From: JBHJGS01 sp050331575
Lineage (GTDB): Bacteria > Pseudomonadota > Alphaproteobacteria > Sphingomonadales > Rhodothalassiaceae
NCBI GenBank assembly: GCA_050331575.1
Contig: JBHJGS010000009.1
Span: forward strand, 45,577 to 109,576
Reading direction: 5' to 3'
Length of the DNA: 64,000 nt
Part shown: one piece after another, positions 38,299-47,226 of the stretch
Position numbering within the stretch: position 1 is the first letter of the stretch
Layout: the number at the start of each line of letters is the position of its first letter
Program-made: the position numbers and the translations under genes
Notes under the pieces: generated by a model
Told to the model about the DNA's origin: nothing
The model's database searches: none
What the model saw: the letters and a program-made list of their open reading frames with translations, nothing else

Positions 38299-39492
38299 TC
38301 AGGCCGGGCTGACCCGTCCGTCCACCACGTCGAAATATTGGGCGCCGGGACCGATGCCACCGAACAATTCCGGATCCGTCCCGGTCAGCCAAGCCTGCCC
38401 GCCAAGGCGGCGCAGCCGTGCGAACAGGCGGGCGCGCCGGTCCGGATCCAGATGGGCGGCGACCTCGTCCATCAGCACAAGCGGTGCAGCACCCCGCTTG
38501 TCGGCCAGCGTATCAGCCTGGGCCAGCACCAAGGAGAACATCAGTGCCTTCTGCTCCCCGGTGGAGCATAGCCGGGCGGGCAGGCCGCGGGCGCGGTAGA
38601 CCAGCGTCAGGTCGCTGCGATGCGGGCCCAGCTCGGTGCGGCCGCTGCGCGCATCGCCCGCCCGGCCCTGTTTTAGCGCCAAAGCGAAGTCCTTGGCCAG
38701 CGATTCCGCATCCAGCTGGGCCAGCCGCTCCTCCAGCCAGCCCGACAGCCCGGCCTCGCCGGCGGGAAACCCGTCGGCCTCGGCGCGCGCCAATTGCACC
38801 GTCAGCGCCGCCACCGCCCGGGCCCGGCCCTGCGCCACGCCGAGGCCATGCTCGGCCATGCGCGCCTCCAAGGCCGCCAGCCAACCCGGGTCAGCGCCCA
38901 GATAGCCACGTTCGCTCAACAGGCGCAGCCGATCGCGCATGGCCTGCTCATAGGCGGCCAACGCGCGGGCATGGCCCGGCAACATCAGATCGGCAAAGCG
39001 GTCAAGGAAGCGGCGGCGCACTGCGGCGGGCTCCTGGAACAGCCGGTCCATCGCGGGGGTCAGCCAGATCATCGCCAGCCGCTCGCCCAACGCTGCCGGG
39101 CCGGAGGCTGGTTGCCGGTCAATGCGCGCCTGGCGCCGGCCGGCCTCGCCCTCCTGAGGTGTCTGGCCGGTGCCCAGCACCTGTTCCTCGCCGGCCAATT
39201 CAACGGTGGCGGAGACCGCCCAGCCGCCGGGTCCGTCCGTGCGGGCCAGATCGTCCATCCGGGCCTGGCGCAGACCGCGGCCGGGGCCCAGCAGCGACAG
39301 CGCCTCCAAGATCGCGGTCTTGCCCGCGCCGTTCGGGCCGGTCAGCACCACCGGGCGCGCCGGATCCGGCACCACCGCAAGCCGGCTGGACGCATGATTG
39401 CGAAAGTCGGTCAGGCTCAATTGCGCCACCGCAGCGGGGCGGGGCGGCACAGGCGGGTCGAAGGACAGGTCGGCCGGGGCGCTTCGGACCAT
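38299..39492 (-). CDS. recF: DNA replication and repair protein RecF
   Basis: A 397-residue SMC-like ATPase for loading RecA at gaps. Walker A is TGPNGAGKTAILEALSLL; the signature and Walker B lie in CSTGEQKALMFSLVLAQA and APLVLMDEVAAHLD. It carries a longer N-terminus (~25 residues, proline-rich) before LSLTDFRNH. A GTG two codons upstream of the ATG is possible. It lies 12 bases after dnaN. Confidence 0.95.
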   Translation of the reverse strand: MVRSAPADLSFDPPVPPRPAAVAQLSLTDFRNHASSRLAVVPDPARPVVLTGPNGAGKTAILEALSLLGPGRGLRQARMDDLARTDGPGGWAVSATVELAGEEQVLGTGQTPQEGEAGRRQARIDRQPASGPAALGERLAMIWLTPAMDRLFQEPAAVRRRFLDRFADLMLPGHARALAAYEQAMRDRLRLLSERGYLGADPGWLAALEARMAEHGLGVAQGRARAVAALTVQLARAEADGFPAGEAGLSGWLEERLAQLDAESLAKDFALALKQGRAGDARSGRTELGPHRSDLTLVYRARGLPARLCSTGEQKALMFSLVLAQADTLADKRGAAPLVLMDEVAAHLDPDRRARLFARLRRLGGQAWLTGTDPELFGGIGPGAQYFDVVDGRVSPA

Positions 39493-39504
39493 GACCACCA
39501 GATA

Positions 39505-40620
39505 TCACACCCGCATCGGCATCAGAACATAAAGCGCGCTGGCATCGGCCTTGTCCTGCAGCACCGTCGGCGCGTCTGCCGAAGCCAGCTTCGCCAAAAC
39601 AGTTTCGCCGTCGACCTGGCCCAGAATGTCCAGCAGATAGCGGGAATTGAAGCCGATCTCCAGGGCATCGGCCGCGTAGGAGGCGGCCAGTTCCTCCGTC
39701 GCCGTGCCGTTTTCCGGGCTGGTCACCGACAAGGTCAGATTGTCCTCGGCCAGGGACAGCTTGACGGACCGGGACTTGTCGCTGGAAATCGTCGACACCC
39801 GGTCGACCGCATCGGCGAACAGCCGGCAGTCCATCTCCAGGTCCTTGTCATTGCTGCGCGGGATCACGCGCGTATAGTCCGGGAAGGTGCCGTCGATCAG
39901 CTTGGAGGTCAGCACCGCGCCGTTGAATGAAAAGCGGATCTTGGTGTCGCTCAAGGCAATGTCGACGCCGCCGTCGACCTCGTCGATCAGCTTGCGGATC
40001 TCCCCCACCGCCTTGCGCGGGATGATGATGCCGGGCATGCCCGCGGCCCCGTCGGGCAACTCCATCTCCACCTGGGCCAGCCGGTGCCCGTCGGTTGCCA
40101 CGGCGCGCAGCACCGGCATGTCAGCCCCATCGGCGACGTGCAAGAAGATGCCGTTGAGATAATAACGGGTCTCTTCGGTGGAAATGGCAAAGCGGGTCTT
40201 GTCGATCAGGCGCTTCACTGCCGCTGCGTTCAGGGCGAAGCGGTGCGGCAGCTCGCCCTCGCTCATCGCCGGGAAATCATCCTTGGGCAGGCAGGCCAGC
40301 TGAAAGCGCGAGCGGCCGGACTGCAGGATCAGCCGGTCCCCCTCACCCACCGTCAGCGCTATGTCCGCCCCGTCGGGCAGCTTGCGCACGATGTCGAACA
40401 AGGTATGTGCCGACACCGTGGTGGCGCCGGCCTGGGTGACGGTGCAGGTGCTGTGATCGACGATCGACAGATCCAGGTCGGTGGCGGTCAGCGCCAGTTC
40501 CGCGCCCTCGGCCTCCAGAAGCACGTTGGACAGGATCGGAATGGTATTGCGCCGCTCCACCACGCTTTGCACATGGCCAAGGGAGCGTAACAGGGCATTG
40601 CGTTCGATGGTGAGCTTCAT
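39505..40620 (-). CDS. dnaN: DNA polymerase III beta sliding clamp
   Basis: A 371-residue ring-forming clamp. MKLTIERNALLRSLGHVQSV opens the first of three clamp domains; GIFLHVADG, ATDGHRLAQVEMELP and the C-terminal ALYVLMPMRV are diagnostic (the end residues M-P-M-R belong to the protein-binding groove). dnaA does not precede it; a ligase-like gene is divergent instead, so the cluster lies apart from dnaA or dnaA was lost from this context. Confidence 0.98.
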   Translation of the reverse strand: MKLTIERNALLRSLGHVQSVVERRNTIPILSNVLLEAEGAELALTATDLDLSIVDHSTCTVTQAGATTVSAHTLFDIVRKLPDGADIALTVGEGDRLILQSGRSRFQLACLPKDDFPAMSEGELPHRFALNAAAVKRLIDKTRFAISTEETRYYLNGIFLHVADGADMPVLRAVATDGHRLAQVEMELPDGAAGMPGIIIPRKAVGEIRKLIDEVDGGVDIALSDTKIRFSFNGAVLTSKLIDGTFPDYTRVIPRSNDKDLEMDCRLFADAVDRVSTISSDKSRSVKLSLAEDNLTLSVTSPENGTATEELAASYAADALEIGFNSRYLLDILGQVDGETVLAKLASADAPTVLQDKADASALYVLMPMRV

Positions 40621-40823
40621 GATCGGCCGGCTTCGTCGCTTATCAGGATGTTTTCACCGTAAAGATCAGACGGAAGGGCCCGGCAACCGGAAAACCCCGG
40701 CCCCGGACCCGAAAGAGGAACCAAGACCCTAGGGCAAACAACCGCGCGTGGGTAGGGAAAAGTGTGGTAACAGCAAGCCATGCGGGGCTGGATCGCGCCC
40801 GCGCATCCGGCTACCTGGGAGGC

Positions 40824-41984
40824 ATGCAGCGCATCTCGATCCCCGAACGTGCCAACTGGCGGGCCTTGGCTGAGGCGGAGGGGTTTGTGTTTCACTCGAT
40901 CTGCGGCGACCCCTATTGGGACGAGAGCGCCTATTATCGCTTCACTTTGCAGCAGATCGAGCGCGACCTGGAGGCGCCGGCGGAGGAGTTGCACCAGATG
41001 TGCCTGGCCCTGGTCGACCGGGCGGTGGCGGATAGTGAATTGATGGAAGCGCTCAGGATCCCGCGCTTTGCCTGGGATTTCGTGGCCTCCTCCTGGCTCG
41101 ACGGTGAGCGCGGGCTTTATGGCCGCTTTGACTTCATCTATGATGGGGCGGGTCCGGCCAAGCTGATGGAATATAATGCCGACACGCCCACGGCGGTTTA
41201 CGAGACCGCCTGGTTTCAGTGGGGCTGGCTGGAGGATCTGTGCGCCCGCGGCGACCTGCCGGCCGAGGCCGACCAGTTCAACAGCCTGCATGAAAAGCTG
41301 GTCGAGCGCTTTCGCGCCCTGTTCCACCCCGGCGATTTCGTCCATTTCGCCAGCGTCAGGGACATGCCGGAAGACCAGGCAACGGTGCGCTATCTGCAGG
41401 ACTGCGCGGTCCAGGCCGGATTGGAAACCGGCTTCGTGTTCGTCGAGGAGATCGGCCTAGACGCCGACGGCTGCTTCGTCGACGCGGCGGACGTCATCGT
41501 CCAGGCCGCCTTCAAGCTGTTCCCGTGGGAGGAGATGCTCGCCAGCGACTATGCCGCCGCCCTGATGGGCGCGCCGACCCGCTGGCTGGAACCGCCGTGG
41601 AAGGCGATCTTGGCGAACAAGGCGATCCTGCCGCTGCTGTGGCGCTTCTTTCCCGGCCATCCCAATCTGCTGCCGAGCTATTTCGAGGGCGATGCCGGGG
41701 CCGCCGACCTGCAGGGCAGCGTCGTGCGCAAGCCGATCTTTGGCCGCGAAGGCGCCAATATCACCGTTTATCACCGCGGCGCTGAACGCTTTGCCCGTGG
41801 CGGCGATTATGGCGAGGAAGGCTTCATCCTGCAGGCCTACCGCCCCTTACCGGTCACCCGCGGCGGCCACACCATGATCGGCGCCTGGATGGTCGGCGAT
41901 GCGGCCGCCGGCATCGGCATCCGCGAAGACGCCACGCCGGTCACCTCCGACGATGCCCGGTTCCTGCCGCACATCATCCTTTAG
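40824..41984 (+). CDS. Glutathionylspermidine synthase-family ATP-grasp ligase
   Basis: A 386-residue protein matching the synthetase half of Gsp synthase/YgiC-YjfC proteins, without the N-terminal amidase domain. It has EYNADTPTAVYE near residue 115, KLFPWEEML, ILANKAILPLLWRFFPGHPN, and VRKPIFGREGANI, the ATP-grasp-like core. GGGAGGC directly precedes the ATG at 40824. Stand-alone homologues probably form amide bonds, but their substrates are not established. It ends at the large hairpin 42001-42060 shared with the convergent gene. Confidence 0.88.
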   Translation: MQRISIPERANWRALAEAEGFVFHSICGDPYWDESAYYRFTLQQIERDLEAPAEELHQMCLALVDRAVADSELMEALRIPRFAWDFVASSWLDGERGLYGRFDFIYDGAGPAKLMEYNADTPTAVYETAWFQWGWLEDLCARGDLPAEADQFNSLHEKLVERFRALFHPGDFVHFASVRDMPEDQATVRYLQDCAVQAGLETGFVFVEEIGLDADGCFVDAADVIVQAAFKLFPWEEMLASDYAAALMGAPTRWLEPPWKAILANKAILPLLWRFFPGHPNLLPSYFEGDAGAADLQGSVVRKPIFGREGANITVYHRGAERFARGGDYGEEGFILQAYRPLPVTRGGHTMIGAWMVGDAAAGIGIREDATPVTSDDARFLPHIIL

Positions 41985-42000
41985 CGCACCTCTGAATTAT

Positions 42001-42060
42001 AGAGCCTCTTCTCGGCCAAACCGACTCTCGACGTGAGTCGGTTTGATCGGAAAAGGCTCT
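42001..42060. terminator. Long hairpin, probable bidirectional terminator
   Basis: Inner arms AAACCGACTC (42018-42027) and GAGTCGGTTT (42035-42044) pair around a 7-base loop; outer ends AGAGCCT (42001-42007) and AGGCTCT (42054-42060) also pair, with a looser middle. It lies between two convergent genes and overlaps the stop codon of the minus-strand one. It shares GTTTGATCGGA with the hairpin after secA. Confidence 0.8.
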
Positions 42061-42841
42061 AACCCCCAAAGCATGCCGCCGCTGCGGCTTTTTCGCCCCG
42101 CAGAAAGCCGATCAGGGGCATCAGCCGGTCCGGTGCCTTGGCCCGGGGCGCCAGGGCCGCCGGATCCAGATCGCCCAACAGATCCTCGCCCAGAACATCC
42201 TCAGGCGTGAACAAGGCGCTCAACCGTCCAGGTGCGATGCCCTGGGCGGTGGCCAGCGCCAACAGATCCAGCGTGATCGCCCGCTCGCACGCCCGCCGTA
42301 GCCTGAGCGACAGCACCGCATATTCCAGCTGGGTGAAGGTGACCGGGGCGGCGTCCAGCCCGGCGGCATCAAGCAGAAAGCTGGTGCGATCCAGGGCATG
42401 ATCGCTGCTGGCCGCGACAAACAAGCTGGCCATCCCGCGTTCAATGGTGACAGCGCTATCGGCCGCACCGATCACCGCCAAATCCAAATCGCCGCCGACT
42501 TCGCGTCTGGTGGCCCGCTCGATCTGCGGGATCAGATCGCCGCCGATCAAGCCGGGCCGCGGCGCGCCCACCACGATCAGACAGGCCCGGCCGGCGGTGT
42601 GCGCGAGCCGCGCGCGCAAGGCTGCCAAGGCCTGCTGGGTCAAGGGTCCCTCGTCGGCACAGCCGGCCTCGTCATGATCCAAGCCCAGGATCAGCAGAGG
42701 CTCCGGCCCGGTGGCGGCAGCCTCATGGTCGATCTGGACGGCCGACTCCGACAGGCGCCCCAGCAAAGCCTTGGTCCGGGTGCCGCCGTCCACGGCGAAA
42801 AGGCGCTGCTGGGGTGCGGTACGAAAGGGCACAATGGTCAT
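42059..42841 (-). CDS. Unrecognised protein, faintly like a nucleotide-sugar dehydrogenase
   Basis: A 260-residue protein I cannot assign with certainty. Reading by pattern, EPLLILGLDHDEAGCADEGP, AGRACLIVVGAPRPGLIG and APVTFTQLEYAVLSLRLRRA fall in the order and spacing of the late Rossmann strand, the 'STVPPGTT' segment and the central helical AEL-K-NAF domain of UDP-glucose/GDP-mannose dehydrogenases. But the N-terminal GxGxxG, the catalytic lysine/asparagine helix residues and the active-site cysteine domain are missing. It may be a decayed or repurposed relative. It is divergent from the CsgG-like lipoprotein gene, with 230 bp between them. Confidence 0.6.
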   Translation of the reverse strand: MTIVPFRTAPQQRLFAVDGGTRTKALLGRLSESAVQIDHEAAATGPEPLLILGLDHDEAGCADEGPLTQQALAALRARLAHTAGRACLIVVGAPRPGLIGGDLIPQIERATRREVGGDLDLAVIGAADSAVTIERGMASLFVAASSDHALDRTSFLLDAAGLDAAPVTFTQLEYAVLSLRLRRACERAITLDLLALATAQGIAPGRLSALFTPEDVLGEDLLGDLDPAALAPRAKAPDRLMPLIGFLRGEKAAAAACFGG

Positions 42842-43071
42842 CAGACACTCCTAAACTGACCGGAACAGATCTTGCCGTGCCGTCATCAAGGATCGTGCCA
42901 AGCCAGTTTGCCCGGCGCCACGCCGCTTTCGCCCCGGACATCTTGCAATCCGCGAAACCACCGCATTGCAGCCTGCAAAGCGTGACGCGTTTTTGAATTT
43001 GCCTGGTGTTCGCGCTCCGGTGTAGGACCGGACGTGAGGCGGGGCGGGCAAAATCGACGGAGCAATTCGCT

Positions 43072-44901
43072 ATGCGCGGAATAATGCGCGCTGTTCTGGT
43101 TGCCAGCCTGCTGCTGGCCGGATGCCAGGTACCGCCGCCCAGTCATGAACAAGCCCTCACAGCCGATGCCGCCGGCGACGACCGCACGGCCTACCGCCTA
43201 TATGGCCGGACCATCGCGGCCCTGCCGCCGACGGCCCCCGCTCATCAAGAGGCGGTGTCCAAGCGCGCGGCGATCCGGGCGCGGATCATCGAAACCGCCT
43301 TGACCGAGGCGCGCGCCTTGACCGGCGGCGACGCAGAAACCGCGGCCGTGGATCGACTGGATGCCGCCATTGAGCGGTTGCGGGCTGACAGCGCGTTCGA
43401 CGATCAGGCCGGCCGCCTCTATGATGCGATCGAATTCTACCGTGACCTGCGCAACGCACGCATCGCCAGCCTGCAAGACTATGTTGATGCCGCCGAAGCG
43501 GCGATGCGGGCGGGTGATACCGATCGTGCAGCAAACGCCATCGCGGCGATGGAGGCGATTGATCCAGGGGAACCCACCGCCGCCTTACTGCGCGAGCAGT
43601 TGACCGACCTTCGGTTTGAACAGGCGCTCAACGCCGCCGGTTCGGTCCGGCGGCGCGGTGACCTGGAAGCCGTGCTGGCGGCGCGCGACCGACTGTTGAC
43701 CGAGCACCCGGCGCATCCGCGGACCGACGCGCTGGCCGAGGCCGCCATTGTCGCGCGCAAGACCTTCATCGACCGGCAGATGGCGCGGGCCGAGGAAACC
43801 GGCGCCTATTATGCCGCCTATCTGGCCGTACGGGATCTGCCGGGCTATACCGAACAAGGGACGGCTTTGGCCCAGCTGCAGGATGCAGCGGTGGCGCATT
43901 ATCTCGATCAGGCCGAGCGCTTGGAAGCCGCGGAACGTTTTGCAGCGGCGTTTCTGGCCCTGTTCAAGGCCGAACGCATCGCCGGTCGGCGCCCGGAGAT
44001 CGTCGAGAAACTTCTGCCGCTGCAGGACAATGTCGATCGTAAGCTCTACAAATCCGTGGCGGTGTATGCCTTCGCCAGTCCGGAGGGGGCGCCGGATATC
44101 GGCGCGCGGGTCGCCGCTGAGCTGTTGTCGCGCTTGTCGCAGGCCCTGGGCTATGGCTTCCGCGTCGTCGACCGAGCCACCACGCTGTTCCAGCAGTCCG
44201 TGCGCGAGCAGCAGCGCAATCCGGATCTGGCGGTGCTGACATCGGACTATCAAGTCAGCGGCACAATTTCTGATTTTGCGATCGAACAGATCCGCGACAC
44301 CCAGGAAAAGATCGTCGATGTCCCGATTGGGACGCGGCGACAGGAAAATCCGTTATACCGCGAATGGTATGCCGCCAAGCTGCGCGTTGAAAGCGCCGGC
44401 CGGCGCTTCACCGTGGAGCCGCCGCCGCGTTACGAAGATGTCGATGCCTATGAATCGCGGCGGGTCGAGACCGGCGAGGTCCGCCTGCTTGGCATCGCCC
44501 GCGGCTCAGTTCGGCTCAGCCGCGGCATCCAAGGCGAGGTCCTGCTCAGCCGCGAGGTGGCGGCGGATTTCCAGGCCCGCGATCAGATCGAGCCGCCACA
44601 AACGACCGGCAGCACGCCGCTCGCCTTGCCAGCACGCCTGGAAGTGCGCCAGGACTTGGTGGACCAGCTCGTCGAGGCCAGTGCCGGCTTGATTCTCAAA
44701 CAGTTCGAGGCGCGAGAGCAGGGTCTGCTGGCCGCTGCGGTCGACGCGTTGGCCCGGCGCGATGACGCTGCCGCCTATGATCAGCTTGCCCAGGGCATGC
44801 TCTATTGCAGCCGGACCGGCGGACTGGGCCGGCGCCAAGCCTGCGAAGATCTGCTGGACCTCATGGTTGAACAGACCGAGCAGATGAGCCAAACGCCTTG
44901 A
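43072..44901 (+). CDS. Large lipoprotein with helical repeats and a CsgG/FlgO-like domain
   Basis: A 609-residue lipoprotein; the signal MRGIMRAVLVASLLLAGC ends in a lipobox with C18 (+2 residue Q, so outer-membrane sorting is expected). Residues ~25-310 are alanine-rich helices in TPR-like pairs. From ~325 a CsgG-like fold is suggested: YKSVAVYAFASPEGA, VAAELLSRLSQALG, FRVVDRATTLFQQSVREQQ and DYQVSGTISDFAIEQ follow the CsgG/FlgO order. ACGGAG lies 11 bases before the ATG at 43072. It is the first of three exported proteins and probably acts with them at the envelope. Confidence 0.8.
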   Translation: MRGIMRAVLVASLLLAGCQVPPPSHEQALTADAAGDDRTAYRLYGRTIAALPPTAPAHQEAVSKRAAIRARIIETALTEARALTGGDAETAAVDRLDAAIERLRADSAFDDQAGRLYDAIEFYRDLRNARIASLQDYVDAAEAAMRAGDTDRAANAIAAMEAIDPGEPTAALLREQLTDLRFEQALNAAGSVRRRGDLEAVLAARDRLLTEHPAHPRTDALAEAAIVARKTFIDRQMARAEETGAYYAAYLAVRDLPGYTEQGTALAQLQDAAVAHYLDQAERLEAAERFAAAFLALFKAERIAGRRPEIVEKLLPLQDNVDRKLYKSVAVYAFASPEGAPDIGARVAAELLSRLSQALGYGFRVVDRATTLFQQSVREQQRNPDLAVLTSDYQVSGTISDFAIEQIRDTQEKIVDVPIGTRRQENPLYREWYAAKLRVESAGRRFTVEPPPRYEDVDAYESRRVETGEVRLLGIARGSVRLSRGIQGEVLLSREVAADFQARDQIEPPQTTGSTPLALPARLEVRQDLVDQLVEASAGLILKQFEAREQGLLAAAVDALARRDDAAAYDQLAQGMLYCSRTGGLGRRQACEDLLDLMVEQTEQMSQTP

Positions 44902-44982
44902 TCCTTTACGCCCCCCCTTTTTCTACACTAAAAGCGTGTGTCGGCCGGAGCGGCCGGCGCGTTTCGCGCAAGGGGGGACAAG

Positions 44983-45420
44983 ATGCTATATTTGCGCACC
45001 GCAGCATGGCTGCCGGCCGCTGTGTTGCTGCTGGGCGGGTGTGCTAGCACGCCGACCCCGCTGCGTGAGCCGGCCAACGCCATGGCCGCGGCGGCGCCGG
45101 GCCCGGACCAGATCGACCAGATGGCCGACCGGTTGACCCAAAGCGTGCTGCGCACCGCGCCGCTGGCCTGGGATGATGGCCGGCTGTGTATCACCGCGGC
45201 GCATCGCCAAGACCGCACCGGTCCCGCCTTGGCAGATCGGCTGCGCCAGGCGTTGCACCGGGCCGGCCAGCGCAACGCGCCGTGTCGCTACGCCGTGCAG
45301 GCCGAACTCGTCCGGCGGCCCGGCGGCGTCAGCGAGCAGGCGCTTTATCGGCTGCGCTATCACGTGCGTCTGCCGAATGGCCAGACCCTGGGCTATTGGA
45401 GCGAAACCACAAGACACTGA
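44983..45420 (+). CDS. Small LpoB-like lipoprotein
   Basis: A 145-residue lipoprotein with signal and lipobox LLLGGC (C20). The mature part follows the LpoB pattern: DQMADRLTQSVLRTAPL, then DGRLCITAAHRQDRTGPALADRLRQALH in the position of LpoB's NRT region (quoted key part QDRTGPALADRL), YAVQAELVRR and LRYHVRLPNGQTLGYWSE, like the final strand of LpoB. LpoB activates peptidoglycan synthase PBP1b from the outer membrane. AGGGGGGAC precedes the ATG. It lies 81 bases after the CsgG-like gene. Function here is inference. Confidence 0.75.
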   Translation: MLYLRTAAWLPAAVLLLGGCASTPTPLREPANAMAAAAPGPDQIDQMADRLTQSVLRTAPLAWDDGRLCITAAHRQDRTGPALADRLRQALHRAGQRNAPCRYAVQAELVRRPGGVSEQALYRLRYHVRLPNGQTLGYWSETTRH

Positions 45421-45671
45421 CCGGCGTCCGCAGCACTGCGGCAACAATGTCACGCCATTTGCTTTTGTTCACGGGGCATACAGACACCGTCAGCGAAACT
45501 GCCTATACCCTATTTGGCAAGACTGAGCGGGGGCCCGTTCGGCAGCTCCCGCCCGCTCAACGCTGCTTGACAACGGATAACAGCATAAGGCCGTGGTGGT
45601 TGCTGGGGCAGGCCCGCTGAACCGGTTTCGGCCAGGCCCGCTTCGCCAAAGGCGGGCGGAAGGACGAAAGA

Positions 45672-46631
45672 ATGCGCAGCTTGGCGTATATGGGGCTGGT
45701 GGTAGCAGGCGCCGTTGTCGCGCTGGCGGCCCGGTTGCCAATGGCCGCCGCTCAAATGCCTTTGGCCGACCCGCAAAGCCGATCGGTAACCGAAACCGCC
45801 CCTGAAAGCCCCGGCATGCACTGGCTGGATGGCTATATCGAAGCCACCGGCCGGGCCCGCGCGGAGCCGCCGGGCAGCCGGCGCGACCTGCGCTTGCGGG
45901 CCCTGGCGGCGGCCCGCCGCGCGGCTGAAGCTGAGCTGCTGACGCGCCTGGCGGCCTTACCGGTCAGCGGCCGGCACCGCCTGGGCGAGATGCAACCGGA
46001 CGGCCCGGCCATGGCCGACCGGCTGAGGTTCGCCGCGCGCTCGGCGGTCTCCGTGTTGGAAGAAATCAGCTGGCTGCCGGACGACCGCGGCCGCGAGGTT
46101 GCCGATTCGGTGATCACCGTGCGTTTGTGCCTGACCGATCAGGCGCCGGCATGTCTGCGCTACAATGCCACGGCGCGCGGGCTCTACGGCCTGCTCGACC
46201 TGCACACGCTCAAGCCCCAAGCCAGCCTCTTCGAGCCGTCCCGTAGTGAATTGCAGGCCGCGCGCGAGGCGCTGAACACCATGGCACCGACGGCCGGGTT
46301 CAGCGGCCTGATCGTGCACACCGACGGCTTGGGCTACCGGCCGAAACTGGCACCGATGTTGATGATTGACGACGGCCACATGGTCTTCGGCCCGGCCATG
46401 GTGGCGCCGCAGGGGTATCGCGCCGCCGGCCCGGTGGCTTATGCGCCGACGGAGGCGCAGGCGAAAAGTTTGGCCGCGCCAGGGCCGACCCCGCTGGTGG
46501 TGCATGCGCGGGCGGTTGACGGCGAGGGCCGCCTGGTGCTGAGCACTGAAGACGCAGCGAAAATCATGGCCGCCAGCGCGGCCAACGGGCATTTTCTCAG
46601 CCGTGGCCGCCTGACCATCGTGCTGAACTAG
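45672..46631 (+). CDS. Exported LPP20-family protein
   Basis: A 319-residue exported protein. The N-terminal signal reads LAYMGLVVAGAVVALAARLP with likely cleavage after AAA-Q; there is no lipobox cysteine. HWLDGYIEATGRA followed by LRALAAARRAAEAELLTRLA matches the LPP20/FlgP pattern. A C-terminal part (~200-319) contains TAGFSGLIVHTDGLGYRPKL, resembling the secreted-repeat region of LPP20-associated proteins. Such proteins accompany flagellar or envelope CsgG-like factors. The 251 bp upstream contain small GC-rich hairpins but no gene I can support. Confidence 0.75.
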   Translation: MRSLAYMGLVVAGAVVALAARLPMAAAQMPLADPQSRSVTETAPESPGMHWLDGYIEATGRARAEPPGSRRDLRLRALAAARRAAEAELLTRLAALPVSGRHRLGEMQPDGPAMADRLRFAARSAVSVLEEISWLPDDRGREVADSVITVRLCLTDQAPACLRYNATARGLYGLLDLHTLKPQASLFEPSRSELQAAREALNTMAPTAGFSGLIVHTDGLGYRPKLAPMLMIDDGHMVFGPAMVAPQGYRAAGPVAYAPTEAQAKSLAAPGPTPLVVHARAVDGEGRLVLSTEDAAKIMAASAANGHFLSRGRLTIVLN

Positions 46632-46756
46632 GCGCTGGCGGGCGGCTCTGCGACTTGACGCCGGGCCGGCCAGTTCAATACTAGCGTGCAGGCCGCCCCG
46701 CGGTTTGCGCCGGATGCTCCGGCCCCCGTCCAGCCGATCCCCCGGGACCCCGCCTG

Positions 46757-47221
46757 ATGCTCCGCACCCTCGTCCTGCTCATCGCCCTGGCCGTGACCTG
46801 GTTGTTGTGGTCGGGCCACTATGATCCCTTCCTGCTGACGCTGGGAACGATCTCGATCCTGCTGACCTTGTATCTGGCGCGGCGCATGGCGCTGATCGAC
46901 CGCTCGACCATGCCGATCCAGCTGGGCTTCGGCATCGTCACCTATTGGGGCTGGCTGTTGAAGGAGATCGCTGTGTCGAACTATCGGGTGGCCCGCGCCA
47001 TTCTCAGCCCCGACCTGCGCATCCAACCCAAGCTGCACAAGGTCGACGCCCTGCCGTCTTCGACCCTGGGGCGGGTGATCTTCGGCAATTCCATCACCTT
47101 GACCCCGGGCACGGTGACCCTGGACATGGCCGGCAGCGAATTGATGGTGCATGCCTTAGAAGATCCCGGGGCGCAGGGGTTTGACGCCATGAACCGCCGC
47201 GTGGCGGATCTGGAGAAGTAG
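46757..47221 (+). CDS. mnhE: Mrp antiporter subunit E
   Basis: A 154-residue MnhE subunit with two or three N-terminal membrane segments (LVLLIALAVTWLLWSGHYD...) and the conserved KEIAVSNYRVARAILSPDLRI, followed by FGNSITLTPGTVTLD. It opens the operon E-F-G-AB-C-D-D-x-D; the next gene starts 5 bases later. Mrp complexes exchange Na+ (or Ca2+/K+) for H+ and support pH and salt tolerance. Confidence 0.94.
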   Translation: MLRTLVLLIALAVTWLLWSGHYDPFLLTLGTISILLTLYLARRMALIDRSTMPIQLGFGIVTYWGWLLKEIAVSNYRVARAILSPDLRIQPKLHKVDALPSSTLGRVIFGNSITLTPGTVTLDMAGSELMVHALEDPGAQGFDAMNRRVADLEK

Positions 47222-47226
47222 CGCTT

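Noticed and set aside
45421..45671. Small gene in the 251-bp gap before the LPP20-like gene
   Set aside because: No frame has a start with a ribosome site and plausible composition; only small GC-rich hairpins near 45636-45657 are visible.
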